Shown: positions 21,370-31,683, counted from the first letter of the stretch. The stretch: DNA of 64,000 bases from Trichococcus palustris (GCF_900114465.1 NZ_FOTD01000008.1:1-64000); one strand, 5' to 3'. Program-made: numbers and translations. The notes: a model not told the origin generated them from the sequence alone.

Positions 21370-22383
21370 TTATGTGATTACATGCCATAAGTTCAAACTG
21401 GCATTGCCCTCGCTATCTTCGTGGTACCTGCCGCAATCGCAGTGGTATTATATCCGATCGGAAATTTTCTCAAGTCTTGCTTTATTTTTCCGCACGCATG
21501 ACATAACTCGCTGGACGGATTATCAACACTCCACAACCCCCACTACAACCCGCAACTCGATTTCGTTAGCTTTGCATTTGCCCGTCAGTTTTGTTGCGGA
21601 AATCATAGAAATACTGGTGGGTAAACACCTTGCCTTTGACAGATGATGATTATTCAGCGTACTGGATACGTTCAGATCTTCGAGGGGGATGGAATGTGGA
21701 TTTTGTCCTCGCACCTCGGCAACCATTTTGTTGATGTTTTCCTTGACGAAATATGGTTGTTGCAGACGGCGATATTTTTCAGCCGCACCCAGAATCGATG
21801 CCGATTGGCTCCGACAATGTAGCGCAAAAGCTTCATGCAAAGTACCCCGCCTTTTGGCTGACCATCCCACTTTTGACGATGTGCTCTTAATTGAAATATA
21901 GCCTTTTTCCTTGATACGTATACCCAACCAAACGTTTTGATCTTGATGCGGTGCCGTTCCCCAGTCCAATCCTCTGTGTTTTTCTTTGGGAAGTACAGCT
22001 TTATCGTCTTGATGGGCTTTCTTTTTGAATTTGGGCTACTTATCGAAACCCTTAAACTTAAAGAAGCCTTTGTATGTCGCTTCGGTATGACAATTAACCG
22101 CCTGCCTTCGACCCACGTTAGTTGATTCAGTCATATTCCTCCAGCGTTTTAACCTCGTGGTTTATGTATTTGTCGAAATCATAGGCGGACAAGGAAGGAT
22201 CTTTCTTTTCGAGACGGCTTTCCTTGAACCGTTGGTAGCGTTCCTGGCGAGGTAGTGGTTGGAGAACACTGCCGGGTAGATACCGATGAACTGCCTTATT
22301 TTCTGCTCTTTTTCCGGCGTAGGATGTAATTTTTTGACCTATACGTGTTTCTAAAGCCTTCGGCTAATGATCCTATTCATCAT
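21370..22383 (-). pseudogene. Decayed tnpB (IS200/IS605-type), nearly full length
   Basis: Minus-strand translation in changing frames recovers a whole TnpB: N-terminal HPTPEKEQKIRQFIG, then ATYKGFFKFKGFDK, a TAG stop, PKFKK, then a long open stretch (21523-21969) with the RuvC-II-like IPLEDLNVSSTLNNHHLSKA, and a C-terminal ISDRI ... YHCDCGRYHED ... NASLNL. Several stops and frameshifts make it non-functional. TnpB is the RNA-guided nuclease of IS200/IS605 transposons. The original start is placed at the ATG around 22383; both ends are approximate. Confidence 0.7.
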
Positions 22384-22444
22384 GGAATGAAGGCTAACAT
22401 CGCTTCTGTGTATGTTTTATTATATACAGTTCGCAGTTGCATTA

Positions 22445-23023
22445 AATAGTTATGAACAGGTGCATAACTATTGATTACCAGCAATGGAAGTAAATAACCA
22501 GATTATCGCTGCTAGGGACTAGTTACGCCGATTATTTATTGGAGCATCCATCATAAGGCATAAGGTTTGAATTTCAGTTTAAAAATGACTAGGCATTAAC
22601 TGATCTTTTCAATAACGGAAGAAAGTTTCGATACTTTTCCACAAAAACGCAACATGCTCATTGTTGAACAAGTATATTTTTCCAAATCGAGGTTTTTAAA
22701 AGCATTTGCTGCGTTTTTTCAAAAAAATGTAGCAATAATCAGTCAATAAGACGAACCTTTTCCTAAGAAAGGATAAATAAACAAAAGTTTGATTTTGTTT
22801 TTAAGGTTTTATACCTATTGATGTTATCCACAGGGTGTGCATAACATATCAGGAGATAAAGGTTAAGAAAATAAGGATAAAATGCTGTAGGTTATCAACA
22901 GACAAATATTAAGATAAAAGATTGATACACCAAAGGAATTTGGGGTTATTTGAAAAGTTATCAACAAGCAAATTTGAAAATGTGGATAAATAGAATAAAG
23001 AATAAATATAAAACTTATCCACA
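22445..23023. other. Second DnaA-box cluster, outside oriC
   Basis: Exact boxes are TTATCCACA at 22824-22832 and 23015-23023 and the reverse TGTGGATAA at 22981-22989. Variant boxes are TGTGCATAA at 22836-22844 and TTATCAACA at 22892-22900 and 22958-22966. Weaker matches TTATGAACA (22450-22458) and GGTGCATAA (22460-22468) lie inside a 10-bp inverted repeat (22445-22472). Surroundings are very AT-rich. The cluster is 12 kb from oriC and not associated with a gene. Confidence 0.75.
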
Positions 23024-23412
23024 ACAAATAAAAAGTGAAATAGGCGGACTAGCATCCAAAAACAGCAGAGGATCTGTTAATGGGAATATGAAAATTCTTG
23101 CCTAAAAGTGATCAAATCAATGAAATTAAGAATAGGTGATTCTGTATATAGATTATTCGAAAATATTAATAAAAGTGTATGAGATAGATAAAAAGTAGAA
23201 CAGAAAGACTTAGCGTAAGTAATCTCAAAAATGGATAAAATAAGTGCGAATGATGGGTTTTGGATTTACGCGATTTTGGAGTGATTGTTTGAATTGATCT
23301 CGAATCTATAAAATTGGTTAGGATAGATTGCAACAAAAGAATGAGATGAGGAGGGTCCTTAGCAATTGGCTCTAAAAAAATTACGTTCATATATGTGCAT
23401 ACGATATGTAAA

Positions 23413-23468
23413 TCCGTATTTAATAATCAACCTGGTGTAGAGATACCAGATTGATTATTAAATACGGA
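23413..23468. repeat. 56-bp inverted repeat (hairpin or cruciform)
   Basis: TCCGTATTTAATAATCAA pairs perfectly with TTGATTATTAAATACGGA, extended after one mismatch by CTGGT/CCAG, around a loop of about ten bases. There is no T-run on either side, so it is not a standard terminator, and no gene adjoins it. Confidence 0.85.
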
Positions 23469-23613
23469 GATAGAAAGGTGTATGAAAATTATTTTTGAAG
23501 GGATTTTAGAAAAGATAGAGCGTTCTAATCCAGTTCTGCCTATAGTAGAAGCAAATCATCTCTTATGATCCTGATCCTAAGAGAGGGATAGACAAGGGTG
23601 TGGTAAACATGGA

Positions 23614-23641
23614 CCTGAATGTTCCACGTGGAACATTCAGG
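23614..23641. other. parS site 3 in a 28-bp perfect palindrome
   Basis: TGTTCCACGTGGAACA (23620-23635) is flanked by CCTGAA and TTCAGG, giving 28 bp of perfect symmetry. The flanks differ from those of every other parS site here. Confidence 0.83.
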
Positions 23642-23915
23642 CCGACGCCAGTGTGAGGATCAGCAATCTATTTAGGAAAATAAGAAGAGAAAGCAATTAG
23701 TAAGTCTACTAAATAGGAAAATGCACATATTTTAAAATTATTTGAAAATGATACATAAGAGTCTTGTATCTTTAGATCCCTGTATTTCGAATTCGTTTAA
23801 CAAGGAGAAGGGTGCCCTATAATTGATATTGAAAATCTTTTTAAGCATTGAATTTCCAAATTCACAAGAAATCCCTCTTTCTCTTTATATTTTTCCGGAA
23901 ATGCAGGTAGAATGT

Positions 23916-23965
23916 TGTTTAAAACCATATAATGTTCCACGTGGAACATTATATGGTTTTAAACA
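23916..23965. other. parS site 4 in a 50-bp perfect palindrome
   Basis: TGTTCCACGTGGAACA (23933-23948) is extended on both sides by 17 bases of exact symmetry: TGTTTAAAACCATATAA on the left mirrors TTATATGGTTTTAAACA on the right. No loop is present, so the DNA could extrude a 25-bp cruciform arm. Confidence 0.85.
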
Positions 23966-24083
23966 CAGTTTATTCAGAGGAAATCTGTTCAGAATATAAT
24001 AATATGTATTTACGAAGTCAAAAAATGGATATACGGTCATTTCGGATCATCCATGCCTACTTTTTTCCGTGTAGAGCCAACAG

Positions 24084-24121
24084 CCCACAGAAAATGTTTC
24101 ACGTGGAACATTTTCTGTGGG
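24084..24121. other. parS site 5 in a 38-bp palindrome
   Basis: TGTTTCACGTGGAACA (24095-24110) is flanked by CCCACAGAAAA and TTTTCTGTGGG, a 38-bp inverted repeat with a single mismatch. It lies about 110 bases before the gdpP start and close to its probable promoter. Confidence 0.85.
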
Positions 24122-24221
24122 AAACATTAGAAAAGCAGACAGGACGTGGGATTATAGCTATTATTTTTTATGTGTGTTAAAATATATGAGTGAAAAATGT
24201 AGGTTCAGTAAAGGAGCTATC

Positions 24222-26240
24222 ATGAAAACCAAGGAAAAGTTTAACAATCTTCCTCACTTCATAAAAGCTGACAAGATTAAAGTTCCGGCCCTGATTATTT
24301 TAGTTTTACTGCTGTTGATCGTCATCCTAACATTCATAGCAGATTGGAAAATTGGAATAGGAATAACGCTATTATGTATTGGTGTTGTTTGGTTTATCAG
24401 TTATTCATCGGACTACCTGATAGATGAGACAAACCAATATATATCTGACTTATCTTATCGAATAAAAAAAGGTGAACAAGAGGCTATGATTAAAATGCCC
24501 ATTGGTATTCTTCTGTATAATAAAGAAGAAGAAGTCCAGTGGATGAATCCTTATTTAATGAAGTACTTTGGTAAAAGAGATATTCTAGGAAGAAAAATAA
24601 AAGTTATAGATGCAGAACTCTATCAACTTTTCCATCAATCTCAAGATAATGAGATGCGGCGTGTGAAGTGGGGCGATCATTATTTTGAAATGATCATTCA
24701 AGATGATATCGGCGTAGTCTATTTAATGGATATCACAGAATATGCCAAGATCGAAGAAAAGTATAAAGATGAAAAATTTGTTTTTGGTAATATCATCGTC
24801 GATAATTACGATGAAGCGGTGCAATCCATGAATGATCGTAAAAAATCAAATGTGAATAACTATTTGACTAACCAGCTAACGAACTGGGCGAACTTGAATA
24901 ATGTTTTTCTTAAACGTGTTGATGATGACCGATTCATTGCGATCACTAATAAGAGGTCGCTAAAGAAAATAGAAGAAAATAATTTTGACATCATCAATCA
25001 AATACGAGAACGAACCTACAAACAGAATTTCCCTTTAACCTTGAGCATGGGATTCTCATATGAGAAAACCTTTGAACAGACCAATTTTAAGCAGGTTGCT
25101 AAGCTGGCACAATCGAATCTTGAATTGGCGTTGGCGCGTGGCGGAGATCAAGTGGTCGTCAGGGCAGAAAATGAAGATGCACGTTTTTATGGCGGGAAAA
25201 CGAATCCGATGGAAAAACGGACACGAATCAGGGCAAGGATGATCAGTCAGGCTCTCGAAGAATTGATTATCCATTCTGATAAAGTCATCATAATGGGTCA
25301 CAGTTTCCCGGATATGGACGTTGTCGGTTCGTGTTTGGGTATCCGAAAAATTTCGCAAATGAATAATAGAGAAGCTTGGATCGTTTTAGATCCGCAGCAA
25401 TTTTCGAATGATGTCAACCGGATTATGCAAGAGATTGACAAAGATCCATTGATTGCCAAACGCATCATTTCGCCAGATCAGGCGCGGGAACTCGTTTCGC
25501 CGCAAACTTTAATTGTGATGGTTGATGTCCATCGTCCATCAATGACGGCAGCTCCTGCACTATTGAAATTGTCTAAAAAAATTGTTGTTTTGGATCACCA
25601 CAGACGTGGCCAGGAATTCCCGGATAATCCTGTGCTGGTTTATATGGAACCCTATGCATCCTCCACATCGGAACTCATCACGGAATTATTTGAATATCAA
25701 TCAAATGATGTTGATGCCATCAACAAAATTGAAGCAACGGCGATGTTGGCAGGCATCATCGTTGATACCCGCAATTTTAGCTTGCGGACAGGTTCCCGCA
25801 CGTTTGATGCTGCAAGCTACCTCCAATCAAATGGGGCAGACACGGTGTTGATTCAGAAGTCATTAAAAGAAGATCTGGATACGTATCTTTTAAGGAGCCA
25901 TTTATTGTCATCGATGGAGTTCGTCAATGGGAACTTGGCCATCGTATCTGGTGAAGATGATAAAGTGTACAATACCGTCGTTGCGGCTCAGACAGCGGAT
26001 ACGATGTTATCCATGGAAAGTGTTGATGCTTCCTTTGTGGTTACGAAACGTCAAGATGGCAGGATCGGCATCAGCGCCAGGAGCTTAGGGCAGTATAATG
26101 TACAGACGGTCATGGAGAAACTGGGCGGCGGGGGACATTTATCGAATGCGGCAACGCAAATTGAGAATGCCACTGTGAAAGAAGTAGTGGGTATGTTGAA
26201 AGAAGTAATCAATCCTAATAAGGTTAAGGAAGGAGAATAA
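24222..26240 (+). CDS. gdpP: Cyclic-di-AMP phosphodiesterase GdpP
   Basis: GdpP is a membrane-bound enzyme that cleaves c-di-AMP to 5'-pApA, setting levels of this second messenger for osmolyte and cell-wall control. The order is two transmembrane helices (about 20-62), a PAS-like domain, a degenerate GGDEF domain, a DHH domain with MGHSFPDMDVVG (about 358) and VVLDHHRRG (about 455), and DHHA1 with GGGGHLSNAATQ near the end. At 672 residues it matches the family. The start chosen is ATG at 24222 after AAGGAG; the frame is open 35 codons upstream without an RBS. rplI follows after three bases. Confidence 0.95.
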   Translation: MKTKEKFNNLPHFIKADKIKVPALIILVLLLLIVILTFIADWKIGIGITLLCIGVVWFISYSSDYLIDETNQYISDLSYRIKKGEQEAMIKMPIGILLYNKEEEVQWMNPYLMKYFGKRDILGRKIKVIDAELYQLFHQSQDNEMRRVKWGDHYFEMIIQDDIGVVYLMDITEYAKIEEKYKDEKFVFGNIIVDNYDEAVQSMNDRKKSNVNNYLTNQLTNWANLNNVFLKRVDDDRFIAITNKRSLKKIEENNFDIINQIRERTYKQNFPLTLSMGFSYEKTFEQTNFKQVAKLAQSNLELALARGGDQVVVRAENEDARFYGGKTNPMEKRTRIRARMISQALEELIIHSDKVIIMGHSFPDMDVVGSCLGIRKISQMNNREAWIVLDPQQFSNDVNRIMQEIDKDPLIAKRIISPDQARELVSPQTLIVMVDVHRPSMTAAPALLKLSKKIVVLDHHRRGQEFPDNPVLVYMEPYASSTSELITELFEYQSNDVDAINKIEATAMLAGIIVDTRNFSLRTGSRTFDAASYLQSNGADTVLIQKSLKEDLDTYLLRSHLLSSMEFVNGNLAIVSGEDDKVYNTVVAAQTADTMLSMESVDASFVVTKRQDGRIGISARSLGQYNVQTVMEKLGGGGHLSNAATQIENATVKEVVGMLKEVINPNKVKEGE

Positions 26241-26243
26241 CGA

Positions 26244-26693
26244 ATGAAAGTTATTTTTTTAGAAGATGTTAAAGGCAAAGGTAAAAAAGGGGAAGTAAAG
26301 GATATAGCAGATGGCTACGCAACTTTCCTGATTAAAAATCGTAAGGCTGAAGAAGCTACCAATGCAAGTATTTCAGCTTTAAAAGGACAAAAGAAGGCAG
26401 AAGACAAGAAAAGTGCTGAAGAATTGGCAGCAGCCCAAGAATTGAAAGCATTTTTAGAAAAAGACGAGTCGGTTATCAAATTGACAGCAAAATCAGGTGA
26501 TGACGGTCGCTTGTTCGGTTCGATCACAAGCAAACAGGTTGCGGAAGCATTGTATAAACAGCATAATGTGAAGCTTGATAAAAGAAAAATCGAATTGGAA
26601 AATCCAGTCCGTACACTCGGCTTCACCAAGATGTCGGTAAAATTGCACCCTGAGGTGACAGCTACCTTAACGGTTCAAGTCACTGAAGCGTAA
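26244..26693 (+). CDS. rplI: 50S ribosomal protein L9
   Basis: L9 is an elongated two-domain protein bound to 23S rRNA near the L1 stalk. The 149-residue protein has the N-terminal signature [20 protein letters not shown], a long central helix rich in K, E and A, and a C-terminal domain ([20 protein letters not shown]). Its ATG follows the gdpP stop after three bases with the RBS AAGGAG inside the gdpP end, so the pair is coupled. The gdpP-rplI-dnaB order is typical of Firmicutes. Confidence 0.97.
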   Translation: MKVIFLEDVKGKGKKGEVKDIADGYATFLIKNRKAEEATNASISALKGQKKAEDKKSAEELAAAQELKAFLEKDESVIKLTAKSGDDGRLFGSITSKQVAEALYKQHNVKLDKRKIELENPVRTLGFTKMSVKLHPEVTATLTVQVTEA

Positions 26694-26712
26694 TCCATCG
26701 GCAAAGATTCTC

Positions 26713-26830
26713 AGAGATGCATCCTGCATCTCTTTTTTTATGTATATTTTTAAGAGTGATAACATCAAAAAAGAGATGCATCCTGCATCTCTTTTTTTAT
26801 GTATATTTTTAAGAGTGATAACATCAAAAA
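26713..26830 (+). repeat. Two identical 59-bp units, each with a terminator
   Basis: The unit 26713-26771 is repeated exactly at 26772-26830. Each begins with the hairpin AGAGATGCA-TCC-TGCATCTCT followed by seven T, then a short AT-rich tail ending AACATCAAAAA. Together they form a tandem double terminator after rplI. Confidence 0.92.
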
Positions 26831-26964
26831 GAGGGAACGTTTGTTCGGAGTTTGCAATTGTAAAAGAAGCTTATTTAGAGTACAATATAGAAGCTAAAGA
26901 ATGAATTTGGATTATCATGCCCTGTTCATTCCAAGAATAAGACCTAAAAAGGGTGAAGAAGGAA

Positions 26965-28332
26965 ATGGAAGAAACACTTCAAGATCGCACACCGCCTCAT
27001 AGTATGGAAGCTGAACAATCCGTACTGGGTTCCATTTTTTTGGATCCTGATACGGTAGTGAATGTTTTAGAATATTTGGAAACATCTGATTTTTATCGAA
27101 AGAATCATCAGATTATTTTTGATGCGATTTTACTATTAAACAGTCGTAATGAGGCCATAGACGTCGTAACGGTTGCCAATGAATTGGAACGCAAGAACCA
27201 GCTTGAAAATGCTGGAGGCATGGAATATTTGACGGATTTGGCGATTGCCGTTCCGACTTCCGCAAACGTGGAATATTACGCTAAGATAGTGGAAGAAAAA
27301 TCCATTTTGCGTAATCTGATCCGTTCCGCTACCGAAATCGTTAAACAGGGTTTTGAAGAGGGCGATGAACTGGCGGTTATTCTGGACAGCGCGGAGCAGC
27401 ACATCCTGCAGGTATCGGAACGAAGAAACCGTTCGGGATTTATCCGTATCTCCGATGTCGTTTCCGCCTCGTTGCAGAACATCGAATCTTTGGCTCAACA
27501 GAGCGACGATGTCACCGGGGTGCCGACAGGCTATATCGCATTGGATAAAATGACTGCGGGACTGCAAAAGGAAGAACTGATCATTCTGGCGGCGCGTCCA
27601 GCCGTCGGGAAGACAGCGTTTGCCTTGAACATCGCCCAAAATGTTGCAACGAAAGCCGATCAGGTAGTGGCCATCTTCAGTTTGGAAATGGGTGCGGAGT
27701 CGCTTGTCAACCGGATGCTGTGCGCGGAGGGAAATATTGATGCCAGCCATTTGCGGACGGGGCAACTGTCCGAGGAAGAATGGTCCAACTTGATCATGGC
27801 GATGGGTACATTGGGTCAATCAAAAATCTTCATCGATGATACGCCGGGTATCCGTATCGCTGAAATCAGAGCGAAAAGCCGCCGATTGAAGCAGGAGCAG
27901 GGAGAGTTAGGCTTGATCGTCATCGACTATCTGCAACTGATCGAGGGGAACAACCGGGAAAGCCGCCAACAAGAAGTTTCGGATATTTCCCGTCAGTTGA
28001 AAAAATTGGCAAAAGAATTAAAAGTGCCGGTCATCGCTTTGTCCCAGTTATCACGGGGAGTGGAACAGAGACAGGATAAACGCCCGGTTTTGAGTGATAT
28101 CCGTGAGTCTGGATCGATCGAGCAAGATGCGGATATCGTTGCTTTCCTTTACCGTGAGGATTATTACGAACGGGAAGGCGGCGAGGAATCTGAAAATGAT
28201 GAAATGGAGAACAATGTCGTCGAAGTCATCATCGAAAAGAACAGAAGTGGTGCCCGCGGGACGGTAAAGCTTTTATTCAAAAAAGAATTCAATAAATTCT
28301 CTTCCATGAGCTATATTCCGGAGATTAATTGA
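26965..28332 (+). CDS. dnaB: Replicative DNA helicase
   Basis: This hexameric 5'-3' helicase (called DnaC in Bacillus subtilis) unwinds the replication fork. The N-terminal domain starts near DRTPPHSMEAEQSVLGSIFL; the RecA-like domain has Walker A RPAVGKTAFALN (about 211-222) and Walker B LIVIDYLQLI, followed by SQLSRGVEQR. 455 residues, family-typical. The start chosen is ATG at 26965 with GGTGA eight bases upstream; a GTG at 26953 is the alternative. A promoter TTGTAA (26858-26863), 17 bases, TACAAT (26881-26886) lies after the double terminator, so dnaB is a separate transcript from gdpP-rplI. Confidence 0.96.
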   Translation: MEETLQDRTPPHSMEAEQSVLGSIFLDPDTVVNVLEYLETSDFYRKNHQIIFDAILLLNSRNEAIDVVTVANELERKNQLENAGGMEYLTDLAIAVPTSANVEYYAKIVEEKSILRNLIRSATEIVKQGFEEGDELAVILDSAEQHILQVSERRNRSGFIRISDVVSASLQNIESLAQQSDDVTGVPTGYIALDKMTAGLQKEELIILAARPAVGKTAFALNIAQNVATKADQVVAIFSLEMGAESLVNRMLCAEGNIDASHLRTGQLSEEEWSNLIMAMGTLGQSKIFIDDTPGIRIAEIRAKSRRLKQEQGELGLIVIDYLQLIEGNNRESRQQEVSDISRQLKKLAKELKVPVIALSQLSRGVEQRQDKRPVLSDIRESGSIEQDADIVAFLYREDYYEREGGEESENDEMENNVVEVIIEKNRSGARGTVKLLFKKEFNKFSSMSYIPEIN

Positions 28333-28449
28333 TGGAGAACAACAAATTGTTCATAAGTGACTTGTTTTTCTCGGATTCTTTATTGAAAGAGAATGATAAT
28401 ATTGGTAAACTAGCATAGTGTTATGACTAAAGAAGATGAGGTGGAGTAA

Positions 28450-29748
<1,299 letters not shown>

Positions 29749-29820
29749 AGATAGTGCGATAAAATGCAGCAAGGGATGAGTCTCGGCATTTAAAAGTACG
29801 ATTCATACGGAAATAAGAAA

Positions 29821-29869
29821 AAATAGGCCTCTTTTGGAAAAAATATCCAAAAGTAGGCCTATTTTTTTT
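29821..29869 (+). terminator. Terminator after purA
   Basis: AAATAGGCCT pairs with AGGCCTATTT, with inner TTTTGGA/TCCAAAA, followed by eight T. Confidence 0.9.
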
Positions 29870-29938
29870 CGTGAAGTTCTTGCAATTTGTTGAAAAGGAG
29901 AGTAAAATAACATTTGTTACGTTAGCAATACGTGATAT

Positions 29939-30011
<73 letters not shown>

Positions 30012-30026
30012 TACTTCTTTAAACAG

Positions 30027-30083
30027 AAATCCTTAGAAACAGTGATGAAGTAATTTTCTTCACTATTTCTAAGGATTTTTTTG
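30027..30083. terminator. Bidirectional terminator between tRNA-Lys and the AEC gene
   Basis: AAATCCTTAGAAA pairs with TTTCTAAGGATTT, with an inner GAAG/CTTC stem, flanked by T-runs readable from both sides. Confidence 0.85.
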
Positions 30084-30085
30084 TT

Positions 30086-31009
30086 TCATAAATAATACAA
30101 GATAACGAATATGGGCATGGTTACGATACATACCAGTGTGGTCATGATATTGATTGCGCCAGCATACTCCGCATCTTTGTTATGTACCTGTGCGAATTGC
30201 GTAACGGTAGATGCCGCGGGAGTTACAGTCGCTAAGAAGGTAATCAGCAATATTTCCATGCCGTTATCAACTAAACTACCAGCATGGCTGAGTTTCAGCA
30301 ACAGCAGAATGATGGCGGGACAAAGGATCATCCTGAAGAAGGTGATTACATAAACCTTTTTGCTTGTGAATATTTTCTTCATATCCATTCCGGCAACGAT
30401 CATGCCTGTGATCAGCATCCCCATCGGTCCAATCATAGAGCCAACTGAACTCAAAGTTTCATTGAGCATGGCCGGCAGTCTGATCCCTGACAGCATGGAC
30501 GTGATCCCCAAAAGAATGGCGATCATGTTTATATTCAAAATAATTTTTCGGACATTGGGTTTCTTTTCTTTTGAGAACATCAATTTGCAATGCGTCCACA
30601 GAAAAATCAATTGTACGGAAACAAACGCGGTGGAATAGATAACCCATTCGCTCCCCAGAACGGCTGTTACGATGGGGATGATCAAATTGCCCGCATTGGA
30701 ATAGATGATCGACGCAATGTCTATTTCCTCAAAGTTGAATAACCTACCTGAGACGTGCCCAATTATGAGCAGCAGTATATGGATGATAACAGCCGCAACA
30801 AAGGCCAATAACAAGCCTTCTCGTATTTCCTGCTTGAAGTTGACCTGAAAGGCGCTGAGTATGACTGAAGGCATAATAAGATAGAGGGATAGTTTGGATA
30901 AGACTACACTTTCCTCTGTTTTTACAACTTTCAGCTTAACCATTACATAACCCAAAATCATGATGAAAAACAGTTGTACAATTTTACGCACTAACAATAA
31001 ACTAATCAT
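30086..31009 (-). CDS. AEC-family (auxin efflux carrier/malate permease-like) transporter
   Basis: This integral membrane protein of about 307 residues has roughly ten hydrophobic segments in two halves, as expected for the AEC family. Recognisable features are LSLYLIMPSVILSAF near the N-terminus and TPAASTVTQFAQVHNKD near the end. Members export or exchange organic acids such as malate or lactate; the substrate here is unknown. The start chosen is ATG at 31009 after GAGGGG; the frame is open 27 codons further up without an RBS. Confidence 0.8.
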   Translation of the reverse strand: MISLLLVRKIVQLFFIMILGYVMVKLKVVKTEESVVLSKLSLYLIMPSVILSAFQVNFKQEIREGLLLAFVAAVIIHILLLIIGHVSGRLFNFEEIDIASIIYSNAGNLIIPIVTAVLGSEWVIYSTAFVSVQLIFLWTHCKLMFSKEKKPNVRKIILNINMIAILLGITSMLSGIRLPAMLNETLSSVGSMIGPMGMLITGMIVAGMDMKKIFTSKKVYVITFFRMILCPAIILLLLKLSHAGSLVDNGMEILLITFLATVTPAASTVTQFAQVHNKDAEYAGAINIMTTLVCIVTMPIFVILYYL

Positions 31010-31337
31010 TTGCACCCCTCTTTTATGCGTAAGAATATATTTCCATTTGATACCTAAAAATATCCTCAGCATTTCTTCGTTATATGCCACATCATCCTTT
31101 GCTTTGCATAAAGCCCACTATATATTATCTTCTTGTCACTGTCTACTCGTTCACGGGGAAATCCTGACGCGCGGGCTCTTGGAATTAGCGGAGAGGACCC
31201 CCAGCCGCAAACGGGCGCGGACTATTTTTCCACCGGAACTAAGTCTTAATTGCTGCGGAGTGATTCGTTTCAGATTGCTGCTCCTTATGTTATGATGAAA
31301 AAAAGAGACAGGGCAATCCAAATAAGGGGGAATCCAT
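31010..31337. other. Intergenic region, no gene found
   Basis: This 328-base gap between divergent genes should hold the promoter of the AEC gene (minus) and of the 57-residue protein (plus; TTTCAG and TATGAT, 17 bases apart, are weak candidates). A minus-strand open frame crosses it but lacks an RBS and resembles no family. Confidence 0.5.
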
Positions 31338-31511
31338 ATGGAACTGGATAGGTTAATCAGGCTGTTGGCGGAAAAGGTCGTCCGCGCCGGCAAAAAAGCC
31401 CCAAAAAAGCTGGAGTCGACAGACAAAAGCGAAGAACGGGAGAAGGAATCGGAAGCTGTTCCGGATGATTATCCAAGGGATGAAAAGGGCAAAGAAAAGT
31501 CCGGCAACTGA
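31338..31511 (+). CDS. Small charged protein, 57 residues, unknown function
   Basis: The ATG at 31338 follows AAGGGGG by seven bases, a strong RBS. The product begins MELDRLIRLLAEKVVRAGKK and continues with a highly charged tail rich in K, E and D. The first 17 residues could form an amphipathic helix; the rest is probably disordered. No family is recognised. It is monocistronic: a GAGGCTGGGAC hairpin and then a dispersed-repeat copy follow. The RBS and codon pattern are the main evidence that it is real. Confidence 0.6.
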   Translation: MELDRLIRLLAEKVVRAGKKAPKKLESTDKSEEREKESEAVPDDYPRDEKGKEKSGN

Positions 31512-31516
31512 CGGAA

Positions 31517-31544
31517 AGAGGCTGGGACAAAAGTCCTAACCTCT
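31517..31544 (+). terminator. Hairpin after the 57-residue gene
   Basis: AGAGGCTGGGAC pairs with GTCCTAACCTCT around AAAA. There is no clear T-run, but the same core occurs in the terminators at 49121 and 60841. Confidence 0.5.
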
Positions 31545-31560
31545 TATATCTTAATAAATT

Positions 31561-31683
31561 ATAAACGTGTTCCAAAAAGCAGACCCGACGTCACTTCGCG
31601 AATAATGCTCAGATGGTCCGTGACCTTCCTCCGCTTATTCGCTCCAGTGATTCGGGTCTAAACGCTTTTTGTCTCACTTTCTC
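31561..31683 (+). repeat. Dispersed intergenic palindromic repeat, copy 2
   Basis: Full-length copy, about 90% identical by eye to copy 1 (1620-1738). AGACCCGA pairs with TCGGGTCT, TCACT with AGTGA and GCGAATAA with TTATTCGC; outer AAAAAGC pairs with GCTTTTT. It separates two convergent genes. Confidence 0.88.

Larger units (their letters stand above)
19919..24221. other. 4.3-kb gene desert with parS sites and DnaA boxes
   Basis: No intact gene with an RBS was found on either strand. The left part (to about 22400) holds two decayed tnpB genes on the minus strand. The right part (22400-24200) is much more AT-rich and holds a DnaA-box cluster, a 56-bp inverted repeat and parS sites 3 to 5. Several short open frames exist but show no recognisable protein. 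The final 50 bases carry a likely gdpP promoter (extended -10 TGTTAAAAT, to 24182). Confidence 0.75.

Noticed and set aside
23166-23390. 74-codon minus-strand frame in the AT-rich desert
   Set aside because: Leucine/serine-rich chance frame, no RBS, overlaps the region near the inverted repeat.
23482-23568. 28-codon frame starting MKIIFEGILEKIE
   Set aside because: AAGG lies too close to the ATG and nothing else supports it; could be revisited if conserved.
31151-31426. Minus-strand frame of 91 codons ending in SPRVRISP
   Set aside because: No RBS, antisense to the small gene with a strong RBS, and composition unlike a protein.
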